NCBI RefSeq assembly: GCF_001297065.1
Contig: NZ_LHOX01000018.1
Span: 186,001-250,000, forward strand
Length of the DNA: 64,000 nt
Direction: 5' to 3'
DNA from: Enterococcus sp. RIT-PI-f
GTDB taxonomy: Bacteria > Bacillota > Bacilli > Lactobacillales > Enterococcaceae
Shown piece after piece: positions 47,913 through 56,165 of the stretch (position 1 is its first letter; every line of letters begins with the position of its first letter). A model generated the notes under the pieces. That model was given only the letters and a program-made list of their open reading frames with translations, was not told where the DNA came from and made no database searches. A program made the translations under genes and the position numbers.

Positions 47913-48056
47913 GGCTGCTTCACTCCAATTCGGGCTACACGTCCTGAAGTAATCAGGCGTGGCTCTTCTTAGTAATATTCTACATCAAAATGAGTAAGAA
48001 AAACCATTTTAATCGCTTTTCAAACCTTTATTCTTAACAACGAGAGGGGGAATTCG

Positions 48057-49814
48057 ATGAGTAACACACAATGGATCTGGCGCTATGCAAAAAAGAACCG
48101 CGGCAAACTTCTATTGGCAACTTTATTTTTAGTGATCAATGCAGCGCTGATCGTTGTTAATCCATATTTAGGGGGTATGGTGATCGACGATGTGATCAAT
48201 CAGCAAAAATCAGAACTGTTACTGCCATTATTATTGATCATGATAGGAACGACCGTGGTACGGACAATCGTTCGGTACTTGTATCAATTGCTGTTTGAAC
48301 GCGTGGGTCAAAATACGCTGTATGATCTCAGAGAAGATATGTATCAAAAATTGCAAGAATTGGACTTTGATTTCTTCAACCATACCCGAGTAGGAGATAT
48401 CATGGCCCGGATGACCGGCGATACCGATGCGATTCGCCACTTTGTTTCCTGGGTGACTTACAATATTGCAGAATGTGTTTTATGGTTCTTTTCGGCAATC
48501 GTTGTCATGAGTTTTATTGATTGGAAATTGATGTTGGCACTTGTCGCCATTACGCCCTTTATTTTTGTATTGACCAATCAAATGTCGAAAAAAGCCCATC
48601 CGCTATTCTTCAATATCCGTGAGAGTTTTTCCAGATTGAATTCGATGGTAGAAGAAAATATCGGCGGCAATCGGGTGGTCAAAGCATTTGCCCGAGAAAA
48701 TTTTGAGATTGAAAAATTTGTGCAATATAATGAAGACTTTAAAGCGAAAAATATGGCATCGGCTGAAGTATCCAGAACCTACTTGCCATGGCTAGACGGA
48801 TTGGCCGGTAGTTTATCGATCATTGCATTGGTTCTGGGTGGGATCTTCGTGATCAATGGCGAGATGACGTTAGGGGATTTGGTGGCCTTCAATGGGTACT
48901 TGTGGATGCTGAACAATCCGATGCGGATGAGCGGCTGGTTGATCAATGATGCCCAACGCTTTTCAGCGGCGTGTATCAAGATCCGGCAAATGCTGGCACA
49001 GGAATCGAAAATACCAGTGCATCATCAAGAAACACTGGTGCCGATCAAGGGCTATGTAGAATTTAAAGATGTGTCCTTCCACTTTTCCGATGATCCTGAT
49101 CAAAATGTTTTGTCAGATATTAATTTCAGCATCGGACCAGGACAAACGCTGGGGATTTTAGGCGAGACAGGATCAGGAAAAACGACACTAGTCAATTTAG
49201 TGGGGCGATTCTATGATCCAACCGAAGGAACAGTCTTGATCGATGGCAAAAATGCCAAAGAATACCCCGTCCGTCAATTGCGGGAGAACATTTCGATGGT
49301 CATGCAAGATGTCTTCTTATTCTCAAATACGATCACCGACAATATCGCCTTTGGAAATCCATTGGCAGATGAAGGATTTATTCGGCAAATGGCTGTCGTA
49401 GCCGATGCAGATACCTTCATCTCACGGATGCCGCAAGGCTATGAAACGATTATTGGTGAGCGGGGTGTCGGACTATCTGGTGGGCAAAAACAACGGATCT
49501 CTCTAGCACGGGCACTGGCCAAAGACCCATCGATTTTGATTTTGGACGACACGACGTCAGCCGTCGATATGGAAACGGAATCGAAGATCCAGCAAGAACT
49601 CACCAAGTTAACAGGCGAAAAGACCACATTTATCATCGCCCATCGTATTTCATCGGTTAGAGAAGCCGACGTGATTCTCATGATGGAAAAGGGCCGTGTC
49701 GTCGAACAAGGCACACACGAAGCACTGGTTGCCAAACGTGGTAAATATTATGAAGTGTATCAAAAACAACTAGGTTTATCAGGAGGTGAAGACGATGGCG
49801 AGAAACACATTTGA
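48057..49814 (+). CDS. Heterodimeric ABC exporter, subunit with degenerate ATPase site
   Basis: A 585-residue half-transporter of the multidrug type. Six membrane helices cover residues 15-310; Walker A is GETGSGKTTL, the signature is a canonical LSGGQKQR, but the residue after Walker B is Asp (ILDDTTSAVD) in place of the catalytic Glu. That matches the non-consensus subunit of heterodimeric exporters (TM287, EfrC, LmrC type). It overlaps its partner by 20 bases. Substrate unknown; multidrug export is possible. Confidence 0.93.
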   Translation: MSNTQWIWRYAKKNRGKLLLATLFLVINAALIVVNPYLGGMVIDDVINQQKSELLLPLLLIMIGTTVVRTIVRYLYQLLFERVGQNTLYDLREDMYQKLQELDFDFFNHTRVGDIMARMTGDTDAIRHFVSWVTYNIAECVLWFFSAIVVMSFIDWKLMLALVAITPFIFVLTNQMSKKAHPLFFNIRESFSRLNSMVEENIGGNRVVKAFARENFEIEKFVQYNEDFKAKNMASAEVSRTYLPWLDGLAGSLSIIALVLGGIFVINGEMTLGDLVAFNGYLWMLNNPMRMSGWLINDAQRFSAACIKIRQMLAQESKIPVHHQETLVPIKGYVEFKDVSFHFSDDPDQNVLSDINFSIGPGQTLGILGETGSGKTTLVNLVGRFYDPTEGTVLIDGKNAKEYPVRQLRENISMVMQDVFLFSNTITDNIAFGNPLADEGFIRQMAVVADADTFISRMPQGYETIIGERGVGLSGGQKQRISLARALAKDPSILILDDTTSAVDMETESKIQQELTKLTGEKTTFIIAHRISSVREADVILMMEKGRVVEQGTHEALVAKRGKYYEVYQKQLGLSGGEDDGEKHI

Positions 49815-51576
49815 TGTCGATGAAGAATTAGAACAGGAATTTAGTTGGCAAGACTTCAAGCGCCTATCACGTTATGTTGTTCCGTATAAGCAAAGTATCT
49901 TCAAAGTCTTGGCAACGATCATTTTGGCCAATCTTGCAGGGATGATGGCGCCGGTCTTCACCAAGATTGCGATCGATACATCGATTCCTGAAGGAAGTAT
50001 TGGTCAGTTGCTATTGATCGGCGTGGCATTTCTGGTGACCTTGGTCATCATTGGCGTCTGCATGCGCTATCGAATCTATCATATCACCAGTATCGGTCAA
50101 GACGTGTTGAAAGACATGCGCTATGATATTTTTGAGCATTTGCAACGCTTGCCGTTTTCCTACTTTGATACGCGGCCACATGGGAAAATCTTGATCCGCA
50201 TCGTCAATTATATCAATACCTTGAGTGACCTGTTGAGTAATGGGTTGATCAATCTGATCTCGGATATTTTCAATGTCGTGATCACCTTGATCTTCATGTT
50301 TGCCATTGACTTCAGATTGACCCTGTATTCATTGGCTTTGCTGCCAGTCTTGTTTGTGATGGTGATGGTCATCAAAAACAAACAGCGCAAAGCGTATCAA
50401 ACCCTTAGCAATAAACAATCTAATTTGAATGCCTATATCCATGAAAGCATCGCAGGCATCAAAATCACGCAATCTTTTGCCAGAGAAGAAGAGAATGCTG
50501 GTATTTTCGAAGAAGTCAGCAATGACTATCGGACTTCATGGATGAAAGCCGTCCGGATTCAATTTCTGATGTGGCCAGGCGTACAGAATATCTCAGTCAT
50601 CACCACTTGCTTGATTTATTTTGTCGGTATCCGCCAAATCGGGGTGGAAGTCAGTACCGGAACTCTGATTGCTTTCATCAGTTATATCAACAATTTTTGG
50701 AATCCGGTCATTAATATCGGGAATTTTTACAATTCATTGATCACAGCAACAGCCTATTTGGAACGTATATTTGAAACCATGGACGAAGTACCAGATATCG
50801 AAGACAAACCTGATGCCAAAGTCTTGCCAGCAATGAAAGGGGCAGTGGCCTTTGAAGATGTGACTTTCCGCTATGAAGAAGGCAAGAATATTCTATCAGA
50901 TGTCAACTTTACGATTACGCCAGGGGAAAGTATTGCTTTGGTTGGACCAACCGGCGCGGGTAAGACCACGATCATCAATTTGTTGAGCCGCTTTTACGAT
51001 GTCAATGAAGGCAGTGTCAAAGTTGATGGCATGGATGTCCGTGATGTCACATTGGCTTCATTGCGCTCTCAGATGGGTGTGATGCTGCAAGATACCTTTA
51101 TTTTCTCTGGTACCATCATTGAGAATATTCGTTACGGAAAATTAGATGCTACGGAAGAAGAAATCATCGAAGCAGCCAAAATCGTTCGCGCCCATGATTT
51201 TATCAAAGATTTGAAAGATGGCTATGATACGGTGGTGGAAGAGCGGGGTAGTACGTTATCTGCAGGTCAGCGGCAATTGATATCCTTTGCGCGTGCGCTG
51301 CTAGCAGATCCGAAGATTCTGATTCTGGATGAAGCAACTTCAAGCATTGATACCAAAACAGAGGAACTGCTGCAAGAAGGTTTACTAAAACTCTTAGAAG
51401 GTCGGACCTCCTTTATTATTGCCCATCGCTTGTCAACGATCAAAAACTCGGACCGCATTTTCTATGTGGCTGGCGGTACGATCGCGGAATCAGGCAATCA
51501 TGACCAATTGATGGCCCAAAGAGGGTTGTATCATCATTTGTATCAATCGCAATATGATTTGTTGCAGGCGATATGA
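49795..51576 (+). CDS. Heterodimeric ABC exporter, catalytically competent subunit
   Basis: A 593-residue partner of the preceding half-transporter. Walker A is GPTGAGKTTI and Walker B keeps the catalytic Glu (ILDEATSSID), while the signature is altered to LSAGQRQ. Together the two proteins would form one competent and one degenerate ATP site, the hallmark of heterodimeric exporters. ATG 49795 follows AGGAGGTG. A strong terminator follows at the edge of the A+T-rich region. Confidence 0.93.
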   Translation: MARNTFDVDEELEQEFSWQDFKRLSRYVVPYKQSIFKVLATIILANLAGMMAPVFTKIAIDTSIPEGSIGQLLLIGVAFLVTLVIIGVCMRYRIYHITSIGQDVLKDMRYDIFEHLQRLPFSYFDTRPHGKILIRIVNYINTLSDLLSNGLINLISDIFNVVITLIFMFAIDFRLTLYSLALLPVLFVMVMVIKNKQRKAYQTLSNKQSNLNAYIHESIAGIKITQSFAREEENAGIFEEVSNDYRTSWMKAVRIQFLMWPGVQNISVITTCLIYFVGIRQIGVEVSTGTLIAFISYINNFWNPVINIGNFYNSLITATAYLERIFETMDEVPDIEDKPDAKVLPAMKGAVAFEDVTFRYEEGKNILSDVNFTITPGESIALVGPTGAGKTTIINLLSRFYDVNEGSVKVDGMDVRDVTLASLRSQMGVMLQDTFIFSGTIIENIRYGKLDATEEEIIEAAKIVRAHDFIKDLKDGYDTVVEERGSTLSAGQRQLISFARALLADPKILILDEATSSIDTKTEELLQEGLLKLLEGRTSFIIAHRLSTIKNSDRIFYVAGGTIAESGNHDQLMAQRGLYHHLYQSQYDLLQAI

Positions 51577-51604
51577 GATAAGTGAAAATAATTTAATCGA
51601 GAAG

Positions 51605-51636
51605 AAGGCGCACCTTGTGATGAGGTGCGCCTTTTT
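51605..51636 (+). terminator. Rho-independent terminator after the ABC pair
   Basis: An 11-bp perfect stem AAGGCGCACCT/AGGTGCGCCTT is followed by T residues. It marks the end of the core-like part of the window. Confidence 0.9.
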
Positions 51637-52106
51637 GGAGAGAATGGATTTTTGTTTAACTAAGCGTGAAGGTTTTGCTGTAGATAGTAGTGAAGTCATT
51701 ACCTAGTAAAAGGGAATTAGTATCCTGCTTTCAAAAAAGTCTCGAAATAAGGATCCAATTTGTCATCCATTTCAGTTTAAAAATTAATGGCAAATCGGAA
51801 AACCGAGAGGTTCTTTTTTCGAATTGAAACTGTATTCGTTTACTATAAGTTCTTTAGTATAAAAAGTGCAGGGAATATCGACTTCGGATATTGCAGTTAT
51901 AAGACGAAACCTTTGGATAAGAATAAACAATACTGGATTTTGACAAATATACTTATGATGATAGTTATTGATTGTAGCTACGTAGGTATCGTTTAAAAGT
52001 TATCGCCTTCGAATGGGGAGAACAGTTAAATCTTTGCATTGACCTTTATGCTAATTGCAGAAGCATTTAGGCGTTCCTAAGTGAAATTTCGAATTGAATT
52101 AGAACA

Positions 52107-52136
52107 GATAGGAAGTGAAAAAATCATTTTAGGACT
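52107..52136 (+). promoter_or_regulatory. Candidate LytTR-type direct repeat upstream of the 135-residue membrane protein
   Basis: TAGGA copies at 52109 and 52130 are 21 bases apart, the spacing expected for two 9-bp LytTR half-sites on one face of the helix. A TAAACT -10-like sequence begins 35 bases after the second copy, the same distance as at the bacteriocin promoter. The flanking bases match only partly (5 of 9). Confidence 0.45.
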
Positions 52137-52176
52137 TAATCGACAATTTATTCAAAATAGAAAGTAAACTATAAGT

Positions 52177-52192
52177 GTTAAGTCGACTTAAC
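52177..52192. repeat. Perfect 16-bp palindrome
   Basis: GTTAAGTCGACTTAAC is fully self-complementary. It begins about 7 bases after the candidate -10, close to the expected transcription start, so it could be an operator. Confidence 0.6.
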
Positions 52193-52273
52193 TATTCATT
52201 ATTTCAGTATTAATATTTGTATTCCTATAATTAAAAATAATTTAAATAATATATTACCAAGGAGGGCATATAT

Positions 52274-52681
52274 ATGACTAGTTTTAAATCTAACCATTCG
52301 CCTGTTCCCAAAAAAGCAATCTTTTTTCATATTGCTTTCATTGTTTCCCTAATTTTACCTTGGAGCTTTAATTCAAACCTTGATACATTCAGTATTGAAG
52401 TGTTAAATGGGATTAGTCTTATTTCTTCTTCACTGATGTATATGGGGCTGTTCTGCTTATATGAGTTCATTATAGTTGGCAGTTTTATTACTAATAATAA
52501 TCAGATTATAATACTCGCTTTCACTATTCATGTTCTTTTTATCAGTTTCCAGTTTTTTTTATTGATTTCTCAAACAATCAATTTTATTCAAATATTTAAC
52601 CTATTTGGATTGCTGATAGCTATAGCTGGGAATATCGGTATTTTTATTTATTTATTATCAAGTATGTTAAACAAGAAATAG
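52274..52681 (+). CDS. Small membrane protein, possible immunity protein
   Basis: A 135-residue hydrophobic protein with four predicted membrane segments (about residues 15-33, 45-68, 76-96 and 105-128). No family is recognised. The ATG has an excellent AAGGAGGG site. Base composition is A+T rich like the bacteriocin genes nearby, and a candidate LytTR site precedes it. Four-helix membrane proteins of this size often give self-protection in bacteriocin loci, so immunity is a reasonable but unproven guess. A terminator follows. Confidence 0.75.
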   Translation: MTSFKSNHSPVPKKAIFFHIAFIVSLILPWSFNSNLDTFSIEVLNGISLISSSLMYMGLFCLYEFIIVGSFITNNNQIIILAFTIHVLFISFQFFLLISQTINFIQIFNLFGLLIAIAGNIGIFIYLLSSMLNKK

Positions 52682-52693
52682 GTTTTTAGACAT

Positions 52694-52733
52694 AAAAAAC
52701 GACTTGCAACTTCAATGAGTTGAGAGTCGTTTT
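52694..52733 (+). terminator. Rho-independent terminator
   Basis: Stem AAAACGACT/AGTCGTTTT with a second inner pairing CAACT/AGTTG follows the 135-residue membrane protein gene. Confidence 0.75.
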
Positions 52734-52801
52734 GTCGATTATAAGATAATTCGCAGTATATGAAGTAAAAAGATTTTCTTTAAACCAAATATGGAGAAAT
52801 G

Positions 52802-53035
52802 CTAACTCTTATAATAACCTACATAATATGAACCTTTATTTTCAGCACGAATGAGTGGTTTTCCTCGGTATGTTGCTGGGGGATATGAAGAAAATTTATA
52901 AGAAGTTAGCAGAATACCTCTTTCAGAAATTTGATTATCCAGAATGAATCCTTCACTCGAGGCTTGTGCATAAGCAATTCCCGCATCACTAAACAGCATC
53001 AACACGACCAGAAGCGTTAAATACATTTTTTTCAT
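52802..53035 (-). CDS. Small secreted peptide, 77 residues, unknown
   Basis: A short protein with a classic signal peptide (MKKMYLTLLVVLMLFSDAG, probable cleavage after AYA at residue 23), leaving a mature peptide of about 54 residues rich in Tyr, Ser and Gly and ending YYVGYYKS. No cysteine is present. I do not recognise the family; a second bacteriocin, a signalling peptide or an accessory factor are all possible. The ATG has AAAGGTG well placed. It lies downstream of the two-component genes on the same strand, with TTAGGACT motifs in the intervening DNA. Confidence 0.8.
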   Translation of the reverse strand: MKKMYLTLLVVLMLFSDAGIAYAQASSEGFILDNQISERGILLTSYKFSSYPPATYRGKPLIRAENKGSYYVGYYKS

Positions 53036-53111
53036 TTTGCCACACCTTTCTGTATAAACTAAATAATTGCTAATGCAAGCATATCATTAGTTTTGGGGAA
53101 AAAGTGTGAGT

Positions 53112-53182
53112 AGTCCTAAATAGTTGCTTAGGTGGATATTCGATTTAACGGGAGCGTGGATTGACAAATAAGAAGTCCTAAC
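53112..53182 (-). promoter_or_regulatory. Two TTAGGACT motifs upstream of the secreted peptide gene
   Basis: Read on the minus strand, TTAGGACT occurs at 53181-53174 and 53119-53112, 62 bases apart, pointing toward the peptide gene. Neither has a clear 21-bp partner. The first begins just after the response-regulator stop codon and shares CAGTTAGGAC with the element at 60205-60214. Confidence 0.4.
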
Positions 53183-53184
53183 TG

Positions 53185-53907
53185 CTAAAATAAATTTTTT
53201 ATCAAGCGAACTGAACCGAAAGCTGTTAATCCATTTGTCATCATTATTTCTCGGGTAGACTTATCTAAACGCAGTACATGTTTTTTATTTACGAGAAAAG
53301 CGTGATGCACACGGATAAAATGATTCGAAAGCTTTTCTATATCTGTTAAGTTCCCATATATCTCAAGTTGTCCTTCTTCATGATGAAGGATCAAACGATG
53401 CTTTGCAGTTGATGTTTCTAAATAAATGACTTGATCAATAGGCAGAAATCGGGATTGATTGCCAACTTTAAAGGGAAGAATCTCGGTATCCTTCGACTGG
53501 CTAGTTGTATAGAAGCTTTGTGTTTCAATCAAGGCCGAACGAACGCGATCACGTATGAGACTCCTATCATCTTTACTAATATAATCTAGCGCTTCAAGCT
53601 TATATTTGAAGGTTAAAGGCATTTTTTCATCGTGGGTAGTTAAGAAAACAAGTTTACAATTGCGGTCTTTTTGTCTGATTTTCGAACCAAGGGCAATACC
53701 GTCGATCGATGTTCGCAAATCAATGTCTAAGAAAAAAATACCATAGTAGGCATCTTTTTCTTTGATATATGTCCATAATTCATGGGGATCTTTTGTCGCT
53801 AATGTCACTTCCATATCAAGTTCTTCAATCATGATGTATGACTGAACAAAATGGGTCAACATGTCTAATTGCTTTGGATCATCTTCACAGATATATACAG
53901 ATAACAT
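53185..53907 (-). CDS. LytTR-family response regulator (AgrA/ComE-like)
   Basis: A 240-residue regulator. The receiver domain has the acidic pocket CEDD (residues 7-10), the likely phospho-acceptor D61 in FFLDIDL, and K-containing LEALDYISKDD near its end. The LytTR DNA-binding domain covers about residues 140-240 (FLPIDQVIYLETS...IRVHHAFLVNKKHV). It starts three bases after the kinase gene with AGGAGG overlapping the kinase end, so the two are cotranscribed. It is the obvious candidate to bind the TTAGGA repeats in this region. Confidence 0.93.
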   Translation of the reverse strand: MLSVYICEDDPKQLDMLTHFVQSYIMIEELDMEVTLATKDPHELWTYIKEKDAYYGIFFLDIDLRTSIDGIALGSKIRQKDRNCKLVFLTTHDEKMPLTFKYKLEALDYISKDDRSLIRDRVRSALIETQSFYTTSQSKDTEILPFKVGNQSRFLPIDQVIYLETSTAKHRLILHHEEGQLEIYGNLTDIEKLSNHFIRVHHAFLVNKKHVLRLDKSTREIMMTNGLTAFGSVRLIKNLF

Positions 53908-53910
53908 CTA

Positions 53911-55209
53911 TTATTCCTCCTGATGGATGGTAATCATTTGTGTGTAATAGCGATCGGTGATTTGTGTTTCAAGAAACAGACTATGTTCTTGTTTGACGAT
54001 TGCTGCTGCATTTTGCAAACCTAATCCTCTGTCAGGCCCCTTAGTTGACAGGTTATTTTTCTTCAGCAAATCTTCTTTAGGAAGAGAAGCTGAATACGTG
54101 TTTCTTATAATGATCACCTCATCTCCTTCTTGCTTGAACACAGCAATTGAGAGATCGGGGGTCGTGCTTTCTTGCGCAGCTTCAATCGCATTATCCAAAA
54201 GAATACCTAGCAGACGAACGAGCTGAATTGTGTCGAATATTGATTCCATTAGTACCTCATAAGGAACTTCAAGTGTGATAGTTATCTTTGCAACCTGAGC
54301 ATAGTTCAATTTATGCAAAAGAATGCTGCGAATTTCTGACAGTCCAATGTTTTGAATATCGTCTAAACGAAAGAAAGAGGTGGTAACCAGATTTTGTGTT
54401 GCTTTGAGATGGCTATGATAGTAATCCCTCAAACCAGTTAGATCTCCTTCATTGATGTATTCTTGGATCGAAAGCAAGATATTATTGTAATCATGCCTAA
54501 ATGCGCGTAAATCTTGATAGCTGGTTTCTAATGCATGACTATATATTTGAATCTCTTCATAAGCGGTTTGCGTTTGTTGCTGCGCTTGTTGCAGCTTTTT
54601 TTTACTGTATAAGGAATAAATGATCAGCATCATGACAATCAGAACAAATAGCAAAATTGCTGCTAAAGCACTGAATAATGATTGTATTTGAAAATTTTGC
54701 GGATAGAAATATAAATAAGTATATAGTTGATAACTTTGCGTCAGAAACCAAACAATAGCGAGAATGTAGACGGTTTTTTTCAACAGAAAATATTTTTGAA
54801 GAGCAACCGTTAGGTAAGGTCGTAATATATATCCTAAACAGCCATGAAGCAGTAATCCTGTGATTAAATACAATAAATAATACAGATTGTTTTCTGAGAG
54901 GACCATCATAAATATCAACGTTGAGAACAATTTTGTTAGCAACCAATTTAAATAATAAGCAACCAATACTTTTGCAAGCGGATTTAAAAAGGATTGGTTT
55001 GAATGCGAAGAATACGTGATGATCAGCAATCCAATGATGAAAATAAAAAGTCCCAGCCAGTTGATATGCATTTCAATAAAACAACAGATAAGCAGAAGAA
55101 AAAAGATACAGGTAAGCAACGATTTATCTTTTATGATGTTTGGTTCCAGCATCATAAAAACACTTAATATAAAAAATAATTCCGAAAAAATGATTAAGTT
55201 AAAGATCAT
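53911..55209 (-). CDS. GHKL-type sensor histidine kinase (AgrC/ComD-like)
   Basis: A 432-residue membrane kinase. Six or seven hydrophobic helices fill residues 1-200; then the dimerisation helix with phospho-acceptor H239 in FRHDYNN; then the GHKL ATPase with LDNAIEAA (N box) and GLGLQNAA (G box). This is the HPK10 class, which usually senses secreted peptides in Gram-positive quorum systems. No AgrB-like processing gene or double-glycine pheromone is visible nearby, so the ligand is unknown. ATG 55209 has AGGAG. Confidence 0.93.
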   Translation of the reverse strand: MIFNLIIFSELFFILSVFMMLEPNIIKDKSLLTCIFFLLLICCFIEMHINWLGLFIFIIGLLIITYSSHSNQSFLNPLAKVLVAYYLNWLLTKLFSTLIFMMVLSENNLYYLLYLITGLLLHGCLGYILRPYLTVALQKYFLLKKTVYILAIVWFLTQSYQLYTYLYFYPQNFQIQSLFSALAAILLFVLIVMMLIIYSLYSKKKLQQAQQQTQTAYEEIQIYSHALETSYQDLRAFRHDYNNILLSIQEYINEGDLTGLRDYYHSHLKATQNLVTTSFFRLDDIQNIGLSEIRSILLHKLNYAQVAKITITLEVPYEVLMESIFDTIQLVRLLGILLDNAIEAAQESTTPDLSIAVFKQEGDEVIIIRNTYSASLPKEDLLKKNNLSTKGPDRGLGLQNAAAIVKQEHSLFLETQITDRYYTQMITIHQEE

Positions 55210-55314
55210 GAGAATCTCCTGTTGTTTTTTGATTATATTTTATCATATTTATATGGATTTAAGACAAAAACATTCAGGTATTCCTAGATGTTTTTTTTTT
55301 ACGTCTGTTCTTCA

Positions 55315-55344
55315 TTTAGGATAGTTAATCAATGAATTAGGATA
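55315..55344 (+). promoter_or_regulatory. LytTR-type direct repeat upstream of the bacteriocin gene
   Basis: TTTAGGATA (55315-55323) and ATTAGGATA (55336-55344) agree at 8 of 9 positions with a 21-bp period, the arrangement bound by AgrA/ComE-type regulators. TATGAT begins at 55373, 35 bases after the T of the second TAGGA. Confidence 0.6.
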
Positions 55345-55431
55345 TCTTTGGTTTTCGAGGCTACATTTCCAATATGATTAGGGTATCAAATCGATTTGAA
55401 AAAAAGAATATCTGATATGTCACTTAGTATA

Positions 55432-55461
55432 CAAGTTTTTTCTTTCTCAAAAAAACTTGTT
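55432..55461. repeat. Inverted repeat in the bacteriocin leader
   Basis: ACAAGTTTTTT and AAAAAACTTGT are complementary over 11 bases around a short pyrimidine loop. It could fold in the leader RNA; no T-run follows, so it is unlikely to be a terminator. Confidence 0.5.
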
Positions 55462-55693
55462 TCTCGTTGTCAAATGATTGTCCAAAGACTAAAAGAGACG
55501 CTTCATTGAAGAAATGTATTTCATAGAATATCATTTTAGAAATAGATTTAGTCAGTCGTATAAGCTATCTTTGCGCGCCTAAATGTAGTTGATTTATTTA
55601 TTCTGAACCAGATTCAAGTATGGAAAATAATAATTGTAAGATGTTGTTATTTTGTTCGGTACGTTTCTAGCATAATTCGAGGAGGAAATACAC

Positions 55694-55996
55694 ATGAAAA
55701 TCAAGAAAAAAATTATCACAGCTTTATTTGTTGCTACGACCATATTTTCTCTTGCTGCCCCAGCATTTGCTGCAGTTTCTGTTCAAGGTGGAACATGGTC
55801 ATATGGTGGTCAGCATAATCCTACTAACTGGGGAGCATTCTCAAATTACTATCACAAAGACAAATGGCATTGGTCAAGTGTTGTTAGGCATAGGGATTTA
55901 AAGTCTAATAAGGGCACAGCTTCTAAAGGTGGTACTTCTAAAGCTTTTGTTAACACAAATTTGGGAGAAAAAGCTTCTTTTGATTTTGGATTTTAA
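55694..55996 (+). CDS. Lactococcin 972 family bacteriocin precursor
   Basis: A 100-residue secreted precursor. A Sec signal peptide (residues 1-26, cleavage after PAFA) leaves a 74-residue mature protein. GGTWSYG near its start, SNYYHKDK in the middle and LGEKASFDF at the end match lactococcin 972, which binds lipid II and blocks septum formation in its producer's relatives. No cysteine is present, as in the family. The GAGGAGG ribosome site is strong. The next two genes are the membrane protein and ATPase that accompany this bacteriocin class. Confidence 0.92.
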   Translation: MKIKKKIITALFVATTIFSLAAPAFAAVSVQGGTWSYGGQHNPTNWGAFSNYYHKDKWHWSSVVRHRDLKSNKGTASKGGTSKAFVNTNLGEKASFDFGF

Positions 55997-56007
55997 TCGT
56001 TTAAAAG

Positions 56008-56030
56008 GAGAGAATGACGGTTATTCTCTC
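56008..56030 (+). other. Hairpin after the bacteriocin gene
   Basis: A perfect 8-bp stem GAGAGAAT/ATTCTCTC with a 7-base loop and only ATTTAG after it. It may stabilise the bacteriocin mRNA or cause partial termination so that the exporter genes are expressed less. Confidence 0.55.
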
Positions 56031-56165
56031 ATTTAGAATGGATATATAAAATTATTCTAGCTATATAAATAAAATATACATAATGTGATTTATTTTTTTG
56101 ATAAGGTTTAAAAAAATTTAATCAAAAGCTGACGTATAGACGAGAAGACAAAGGAGAATGCGTAA

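Larger units (their letters stand above)
51637..52273 (+). other. A+T-rich intergenic region with regulatory elements
   Basis: About 640 bases at the left edge of the accessory region. No convincing gene is seen; a 69-codon frame at 51787-51996 lacks a ribosome site. It contains an inverted TTAGG/CCTAA element (52067-52080), a 21-bp-period TAGGA pair (52107-52136), a TAAACT at 52165-52170 and a perfect 16-bp palindrome (52177-52192), which together look like a regulated promoter for the membrane protein gene downstream. Confidence 0.5.
55210..55693. other. Divergent intergenic region between kinase and bacteriocin genes
   Basis: About 480 A+T-rich bases without a gene. On the left, TATAAT-like sequences on the minus strand (about 55228-55245) may drive the kinase operon. 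The 21-bp TTAGGATA repeats (55315-55344) and a TATGAT at 55373-55378 point toward the bacteriocin gene, leaving a leader of about 300 bases. An inverted repeat lies at 55432-55461. Confidence 0.5.

Noticed and set aside
51787-51996. A 69-codon frame at the left edge of the accessory region
   Set aside because: It has no ribosome site, no recognisable domain and an irregular composition; it may be chance or a remnant, so it is not called as a gene.
56013-56048. An 11-codon frame after the bacteriocin gene with AAAGGAG close by
   Set aside because: The start is only a few bases from the purine run, the frame overlaps a hairpin, and the peptide has no features; treated as part of the hairpin.
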